The notes under the pieces were generated by a model, which searched no databases, had not been told where the DNA came from, and worked only from the letters and a program-made list of their open reading frames with translations. The translations under genes and the position numbers were made by a program. This document shows, one piece after another, positions 58,906 to 64,000 of a stretch of 64,000 nt of DNA. Every line of letters starts with the position of its first letter. The stretch's first letter is position 1. Origin of the DNA: Gnetum montanum (lineage: Eukaryota; Streptophyta; Gnetopsida; Gnetales; Gnetaceae); contig MNCI01010837.1 in the NCBI GenBank assembly GCA_015680685.1, forward strand, positions 4,383-68,382, read 5' to 3'.

Positions 58906-59131
58906 GTCTGTCTGTCCATCTCTCTCTCACCTCGTGACACACAGATTTAGAGGAAAACATGGGCTGTTTGACCGTTTCAGCTATCAAAAGCAGAGAGCAT
59001 ATGAAATGAACTTATTTTTCCTAAATAAGTTTGCAAAATAATAGATTTGTTTCAATATGATGCTTTCATTCTTAAGTTTTAAGTTATATATTTAGTTAAG
59101 CATGATGATAATATTATTTTGTATTTGTTAG

Positions 59132-59239
59132 GTGCTGGGATGGGCACAAGCCATGCCGAAGTAGGCAGATGAACTTGTGGAATATGTACAAACATTCCTT
59201 GAATGTGCATATGAAAGATGTCGGACATCTTATATGGAG
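59132..59239 (+). pseudogene. SEC8: SEC8 exon remnant 8
   Basis: Encodes VLGWAQAMPK, a TAG where relatives have Phe or Tyr, then ADELVEYVQTFLECAYERCR and TSYME. Acceptor TTGTTAG, donor GTAAGG. Confidence 0.95.
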
Positions 59240-59514
59240 GTAAGGTATATGCTAATTTTACATATGATTCTAATTATTGCACAATTTCGTTTCTGCTGGG
59301 TTCATGAACTTGTATCTTTGAAACACTATTTAATTATAAACACTCAGTAGGAGCATGTAAAAGAGGTTTCTGGTAAATTTTAGAAATGATTATTTTATGA
59401 AAACTAATACATGAGAAACTGTTGTAGATTGAAAATGATGTGAAATAGATTGCAGTTAAGAAATCTAATTTTGCAGTGAAAGATTTTTTGCATATTGTGC
59501 AAATGAGGTGTTAT

Positions 59515-59590
59515 TTTCTTGGTAAGAGTCTTGGCTTGTAACCCCAGGTCATAGGTTTGATGCCACTGGACAGCACTGAGTTATAAATTT
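59515..59590 (+). mobile_element. SINE-like copy in a SEC8 intron
   Basis: TTGGTAAGAGTCTTGGCTTG (A-box-like) and ATAGGTTTGATGCC (one base from the B-box GGTTCGATTCC pattern in its core), followed by a CTGAGTTATAAATTT stretch. The clearest tRNA-like copy in the window. Confidence 0.7.
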
Positions 59591-59934
59591 AAAAATAAAA
59601 ATCTGTAAAAGGAATCCTAAAATTGGTCAGATAGATGAAGGGATGTTAGTGGACTGAAGTAAAAAATTTCAGTTTCACTTTCATTTATTAAAATGCTTGA
59701 ATTTATCAGTCAAAGACTTTTATTTTATATGCCTTTAAAGGAAAAATGGTTATATAGCTAACATCAAACAATTAATAATCCTTACTAATTGAATTTGCAG
59801 TTAAAGAAAAACATGTTTCAGAAATTTTATGTTCACTATAATATCAAGGTAAATGACTTGTTGATTAAGGTGTGTAACTTGCATTCTACAAGTTACAAAT
59901 TCAATCCAGATATGTCGCCACTGAGATATACAAG

Positions 59935-60030
59935 CATTATGCAAAAAACTATTGAAACTAACCTAGTTCAATAGGTCCATAGGGTCTTGGACATCATTAA
60001 AAAAGTAGTTTCAATTTCAGTTATCTCAGC
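59935..60030 (+). repeat. Dispersed repeat with CAATAGGTCCATAGGGTCTTGG core, copy 2
   Basis: Partner of 41100-41200. It lies in the intron between SEC8 exon remnants 8 and 9. Confidence 0.65.
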
Positions 60031-61286
60031 CTTGCTCAGCCTTGCAAATGCTCTTATTGGTAGTCATAGAAATCACTTTCCCTCTTGACTGTGCACAAGT
60101 TCTGTGCAGTTCAGCAAGCATAAAATTCATTTATTTTCTGAAACCACTGCTACAGGAAAATAAAAGAAGGATAAAAATGAAGTACACACGGGTTGCTTTA
60201 TCTACCAGGCTGAACAAAAACAAAATATGAATGGTATCTTTCCAAATAGCAACGTTAGTACATTAAGCAACAATGAGATCAAAGATTGGAACAGGCTAGC
60301 AAAAAATTATTTTCATGAGGATCAGATGCCATGAGGCCTAAGTGTTCCTCATACTGGCTTTCAAAACAGCAGCTTCGTTGAAAAAATTTAATAATGGTTT
60401 TATAATATTCTATCATTTACATCAACATATCCTGTGGAACTGTTTACGGTGATCTGTTGATAATTGAAAATCTAATGCCTGCTTAATGTAGAAAGCAATC
60501 ATTGATATGAATTGTTGTTCTGAAATCTATGAAATGTACATTTGTATAGTATGTTTTAAGTTACAAAAAAGAAAACTATTGGTGATCCTAGATATGCATG
60601 AAATCAACTAGTCTGTGTTTTTAATTCCTGCTATTCTTAGAAGAATGTTTTTAACTAAGAAAACTTATTTATTCCGTGCATTTCTTATAAAGGAAGATAT
60701 TGTGCAATAATGCCCCGAATGTCAAGTATTAGTATTGCGTTATTCATGATTTTAGCATATGCAAAATAATGATGAATATGATTTGAAGGTTTACCTAATA
60801 TGATAGGAAATTTAAAAAATAAAAAGCTGGACTATGTACTTTAGATAAGGTTGGTATGATGATGATGAAGAGAAGTTTTGAAAATAAGAGGAAAAATGCA
60901 ATATACAGTTAGAAATCCCATCTAATTTTAGTGGTAATTGATCATTACCACACGTTGCAAAGTGTAAGAGTGTAAGTGTTGCTACTTTTTTAATTGGTTT
61001 GAATTGATATTGTTTATGAATAATAGAAAATGAAAGGTACATTTTAATTTTAATGTTGGCTTCTTCATGCCAGTATTTTTGAATTATGTTTGAAAGATAA
61101 ATGCAAATGTGTAGTTCAATTCAATAAATGAATCAAAATATTAAACATTGTTATTTTGTTCTAGCAATGATTAAATTTCTTTAGTGGTTCGATTCTGTTA
61201 AATGGTGCACGAGAGGAAATCTCCAAATGAATTACAATTTGTTTGCAAACTATTCTAGTGCATTACTAAATGATATGATACAACAG
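60031..61286. other. SEC8 intron sequence
   Basis: No further element recognised. A short GAT repeat lies at 60856-60867. Confidence 0.5.
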
Positions 61287-61475
61287 GCAGTTTTAGAAAA
61301 ACAAAGCTATATACTGATTGGGAGAATGGATGTTGAGAATCTAATGAAGCATGAAACATCTATGCTCTTTGAAAGCTCACTAGATGATTAGCATTCTAGA
61401 CACAAGGATGCTGAAAGCCTACAAGTAGAGATGGAGATGGATAATTTTCTTTTAAGTCTACATCCAATTAAACAG
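61287..61475 (+). pseudogene. SEC8: SEC8 exon remnant 9
   Basis: Encodes AVLEKQSYILIGRMDVENLM, then a TAG after SSLDD, then EMEMDNFLLSLHPIKQ. Relatives have AVLEKQSYMLIGRHDIEKLM and ELSDLLLNLRPIKQ. The donor is GC (CAG/GCATAA), either a rare GC donor or a GT to GC change. Confidence 0.95.
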
Positions 61476-61570
61476 GCATAACCTCTTTCTGCAACATATA
61501 GAGATCGAGAATTTGTTTGGCTTATATCTTGTAACCGTTTTGTAATCTTTTAACCTTCTTATATTGCCAG

Positions 61571-61660
61571 GAAAATCTCATCTGTGACAATAACAAGCAT
61601 GTATTGTTAGTTGCACTAAGTGATTCTTTGGAGTATGTTGCTAACTTAATTGAGAGGCAA
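61571..61660 (+). pseudogene. SEC8: SEC8 exon remnant 10
   Basis: Encodes ENLICDNNKHVLLVALSDSL and EYVANLIERQ with no stop. Relatives have DNLIRDDNKLILLASLSDSLEYVADSIERL. Acceptor TTGCCAG, donor GTGAAT. Confidence 0.95.
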
Positions 61661-61869
61661 GTGAATGTGTTCATATCGATAATTTGATGTTGAAGTTATT
61701 ATTCATCAATATGTTTTTTCAAAGTTTTCTTCTTGTTTCAAGGATATATAACAGTAGTTATGCATGGCAAAAAAGAAAAGATGACAAAATTTCCTGGTAT
61801 CTTGAAATTCACCCCATCAAGCATTAAAATTAAATTCTGCTTCCAACATATGGCAGCATGATGACTTTG

Positions 61870-61910
61870 AACCTTAGTTGTGATTAGGCTAGGATGATGA
61901 TGATGGTTAG
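61870..61910 (+). mobile_element. Tiny RTE 3' tail
   Basis: TTGTGATTAGGCTAGGATGATGATGATGG matches the end of the RTE fragment at 29930-30270. About 40 bp, nothing more of the element. Confidence 0.5.
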
Positions 61911-61995
61911 TTTGAATTTTAGCTGTGTGTATTTGACTTTGATACATAATGCATCATCATTATTATTTTTGCATTATATTTTATGTTTCCTACCA

Positions 61996-62165
61996 AGTAG
62001 GTAGTTCATTGTGTGACTAGGATTTGCAAGCAAGAGGCTGTCAGTTTGAGGCACGGTTGATGTACCTTTTTGTTCTAAGTTCTATGAAAGAGTTGTATGG
62101 GCTATATGTCTTGGGAATATACCTATAGTCAAAATAAGTTTTGAGTTCCAACAGCCCCTATCATT
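61996..62165 (+). mobile_element. SINE-like copy in a SEC8 intron
   Basis: AGGTAGTTCATTGTGTGACT (A-box-like), TCAGTTTGAGGCAC (B-box-like) and the 3' block ATATACCTATAGTCAAAATA ... CCCCTAT shared with 19381-19525. Confidence 0.68.
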
Positions 62166-62609
62166 GTGACAATGATTTCAAGAGGACTCTGCCGGAGTGA
62201 ACCTCTATTCTAAATTTTATATGAAGAGGAAAAAATTAAATGGTTTTACAAGGTACAGAGAATTAATTCTTCTTAGGGATTGGTTTTAACCTTGATGTTG
62301 AGAAAGCACTTATATCCTTTTAATCTTTTTGAGATGGAAAAACAAAATATAAGGATGTTTTTAGGTGTGAATGTCCACTGCAATCAAGAAAGTTCACACA
62401 AAACTACAGAATTTCTGAATAGAATTTCCAGTTTCATAATTCTTGGTACTCAAAATTTTTTAAATTAAGAAGTCTGAAACAGACGATTCAAGGGTTTTGA
62501 AATACTGACAACAATTAATGAGCTCTTAGCAAAGATAAGAAATTTAACGGTGAGGCATGATATTGACTTGATGCAGCTGTTAATCATTGATTATAATCAA
62601 TATCCTCAG

Positions 62610-62847
62610 GCTTGGACAATCTTCAGTCACAATAAACGATGCAATGAATGACCGAACATCTGAAGCGCATCACAGGAGAACTACTAGTGCCCTGACAAAA
62701 AGCCTTGTGACACTTTCAGAGCAATATAGAAGCTTGGCCCTGACAAAAAGCCTTGTGACACTTTCAAAGCAATATAGAAGCTTGGCTGGTGAATGCCTAT
62801 GAATTTTGAGGATTGAGATGTAGCTGGAAACATTGTTTCATTTACAA
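62610..62847 (+). pseudogene. SEC8: SEC8 exon remnant 11 with an internal 48-bp duplication
   Basis: Encodes LGQSSVTINDAMNDR and, near the end, GECL, a TGA, ILRIEM, a TAG, LETLFHLQ; relatives have ECLRVLRIEMQLET.FH.Q. Arg and Gln have become stops by single C-to-T changes. In between, the 16-residue block ALTKSLVTLSEQYRSL occurs twice. Acceptor CCTCAG, donor GTGCAG. Confidence 0.95.
62689..62784 (+). repeat. 48-bp in-frame tandem duplication in SEC8 exon remnant 11
   Basis: 62689-62736 and 62737-62784 are almost identical (GCCCTGACAAAAAGCCTTGT ... TATAGAAGCTTG; E to K at one codon). Related SEC8 proteins have one such SLADEYR.LA block. Confidence 0.95.
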
Positions 62848-63000
62848 GTGCAGTATTAGTAGTTTTTAACTAGGGGTTGTTGTATATCATTTATTATGGT
62901 ATATAATCCGTCACTGTAATAGAATTGACATAAAGAGCAAATATGCAAATTTCTTGACATATGTACAACAAAGTTAATGGCATGTGTTTTACCTCTGTAG

Positions 63001-63078
63001 GGAATGTCTAATTGAGAATACGTAGAAGATCATGATGCCGAGGAGCCTGAAGCTTTTATTATTTCCTTTGTTACACAG
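63001..63078 (+). pseudogene. SEC8: SEC8 exon remnant 12
   Basis: Encodes MSN, TGA in place of Arg, then EYVEDHDAEEPEAFIISFVT and Q. Relatives have EMTNREYLEDQDAEEPDDFIISLTAQ-like sequence. Acceptor CTGTAG, donor GTTTGT. No later SEC8 exon was found before the window ends. Confidence 0.95.
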
Positions 63079-64000
63079 GTTTGTTGCAATTTTCACCTTT
63101 ATTTTTACTGTGGGAGACATTTTCAGTATGTAAAATGGTGAAAACCTTAAATTCACTGAAAAGTGAGTATCATGTTTTAGTCTTTGCTACAATATTTAAT
63201 ATTTCGTTCTCAGGTATTTGACATCTGTTTATTCACTGAAATTTATTATAATGTCGAATAAGAAGCCCCAAGAACCTATTGGGCAGAGCATTTATAGAAG
63301 TCGAGTAAAACTAAAACTGCCTTCAATGTAGTGGCCTAAGGCCAAAGCAGGAATTTGGAAAGCATTCAAATTATCTGCTATTATCCCCTGCTAGTTTTGA
63401 AGAGACTTGATAAAAGAGCATTCAAGGAAGATGCGATATTCATCCTCCATTTTGTTATTTTGGCACATTTCACATTTTTTAATGTGAAATTTTCTTTCAT
63501 TAATTTGTTTCAGTTTTCAGGTGATGTAAATTCATTTGTGCTCTACTGGTTCGTAGTTCCTATATGTAATGCTACTGTAACAAAATATGCTATCAGAGCT
63601 GCAAAAAAGAATTCATGAACTAGACATGCAGTTTTCGATGCTGAAGCTAGTAAATTAAAAAGAAGAATAGAATGGCCTGACTAAAAGCGATCGATCCATA
63701 TCCAGCTTCCAAAAAATTACGCTGGTTGAGGCACACATGCCTTACAAATAATTACAAAGTTTGAAAGATTATTGGATCTGTCCTGAGAGCAGAGGTTTCA
63801 TAAAAATAATGCTCCAGAATGGGAGATGGGCAATGGTAATGTTGTGCCCATATTGAAAAATAATAAAACTGTAGAAGCATTGAGACTGGTTTGTGGCCAG
63901 TTGCATGCCCTATGAATTACCAAAATTTGACATCATTCATAGCATCATTCGATAAGAGAAAGAAGAGGGGATTGTTGAATCAACTTCAGAATTACAGAAT
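63079..64000. other. Unassigned DNA after the last SEC8 exon remnant
   Basis: The 87-codon plus frame at 63355-63618 has no recognisable motif. The ITRR..E/FGGI block that follows in SEC8 is not present, so the intron continues past the window or the exon is lost. Confidence 0.5.

Larger units (their letters stand above)
25404..63078 (+). pseudogene. SEC8: Exocyst subunit SEC8 gene remnant, twelve exons
   Basis: SEC8 (EXOC4) is a subunit of the exocyst, the octameric complex that tethers secretory vesicles to the plasma membrane. Twelve plus-strand segments match plant SEC8 in the correct linear order, from the VGALQ.V...L block to DAEEP..FIIS, most with AG/GT boundaries at the expected places. 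It is a duplicated copy with introns, not a processed one. Decay is plain: in-frame stops in at least seven exons, a frameshift in exon 2, loss of the exon holding the HVKYLQT block and loss of ~110 residues between exons 6 and 7. The first and last parts of the gene are not in the window. Several stops look like C-to-T changes (CGA to TGA, CAG to TAG). Exon numbers are mine, counted within the window. Confidence 0.9.

Noticed and set aside
19128-62165. Functional tRNA genes at the A/B-box-like sites
   Set aside because: None can be folded by eye into a complete cloverleaf with acceptor pairing and an anticodon loop. They fit degenerate SINE heads better.
25404-63078. An intact SEC8 gene
   Set aside because: At least seven exon remnants hold in-frame stops, one has a frameshift, and several exons are absent.
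1-64000. CRISPR arrays, bacterial operons, plasmid or organellar DNA
   Set aside because: No regularly spaced repeats, no prokaryotic gene layout, and no chloroplast or mitochondrial genes were seen.

Overview
This is nuclear DNA from a land plant with a large, repeat-laden genome. The evidence is AT-rich noncoding DNA, plant-type Ty3/gypsy elements primed by tRNA-Asp, plant RTE and L1 LINEs, a pentatricopeptide-repeat (PPR) gene remnant, and exons of the plant-type exocyst subunit SEC8. The very long introns and the many old, degraded LTR elements resemble a gymnosperm, but that is an inference. I found no intact protein-coding gene, no rRNA or tRNA gene, no CRISPR array and nothing bacterial. 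The host genes that can be recognised are broken.

Layout. 1-2263: two LTRs of one gypsy family in opposite orientation around a truncated gag. 2733-3582: a large imperfect inverted repeat. 3712-4850: a PPR pseudogene (minus). 5370-19345: an RTE LINE (plus) carrying a 402-bp internal tandem duplication. It was split by a 12.3-kb tRNA-Asp-primed gypsy element (6729-19028) and, further on, by a small SINE-like insertion. 19345-25400: short repeats, SINE-like copies, a deleted RTE LINE (minus) and one copy of an unclassified dispersed repeat.

25404-63078: twelve exon remnants of SEC8 (plus) in the expected order, with recognisable splice sites, several in-frame stops and missing exons. One 'intron' of 29.6 kb (29232-58792) separates two exon groups and has absorbed most of the remaining mobile DNA: an RTE 3' end, a 6.5-kb iMet-primed LTR element with a perfect target-site duplication (30515-37019), a perfect solo LTR (42723-43527), an L1 LINE (minus, about 44330-47330), the 3' end of a copia element (minus, about 48030-49215), and a 5.3-kb gypsy derivative (minus, 50935-56200). 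In that last element most of reverse transcriptase, RNase H and integrase are gone and an acidic reading frame sits in their place.

How it fits together. The sequence records successive insertions into dying host genes. Insertion order can be read from nesting (RTE first, then gypsy and SINE into it), and LTR pairs and target duplications fix element ends to the base. The nearest thing to an undescribed unit is the acidic reading frame in the 50.9-56.2 kb element, together with the 3' ORF region (about 15.9-18.0 kb) of the 12.3-kb gypsy element. I see no evidence of a new functional system.
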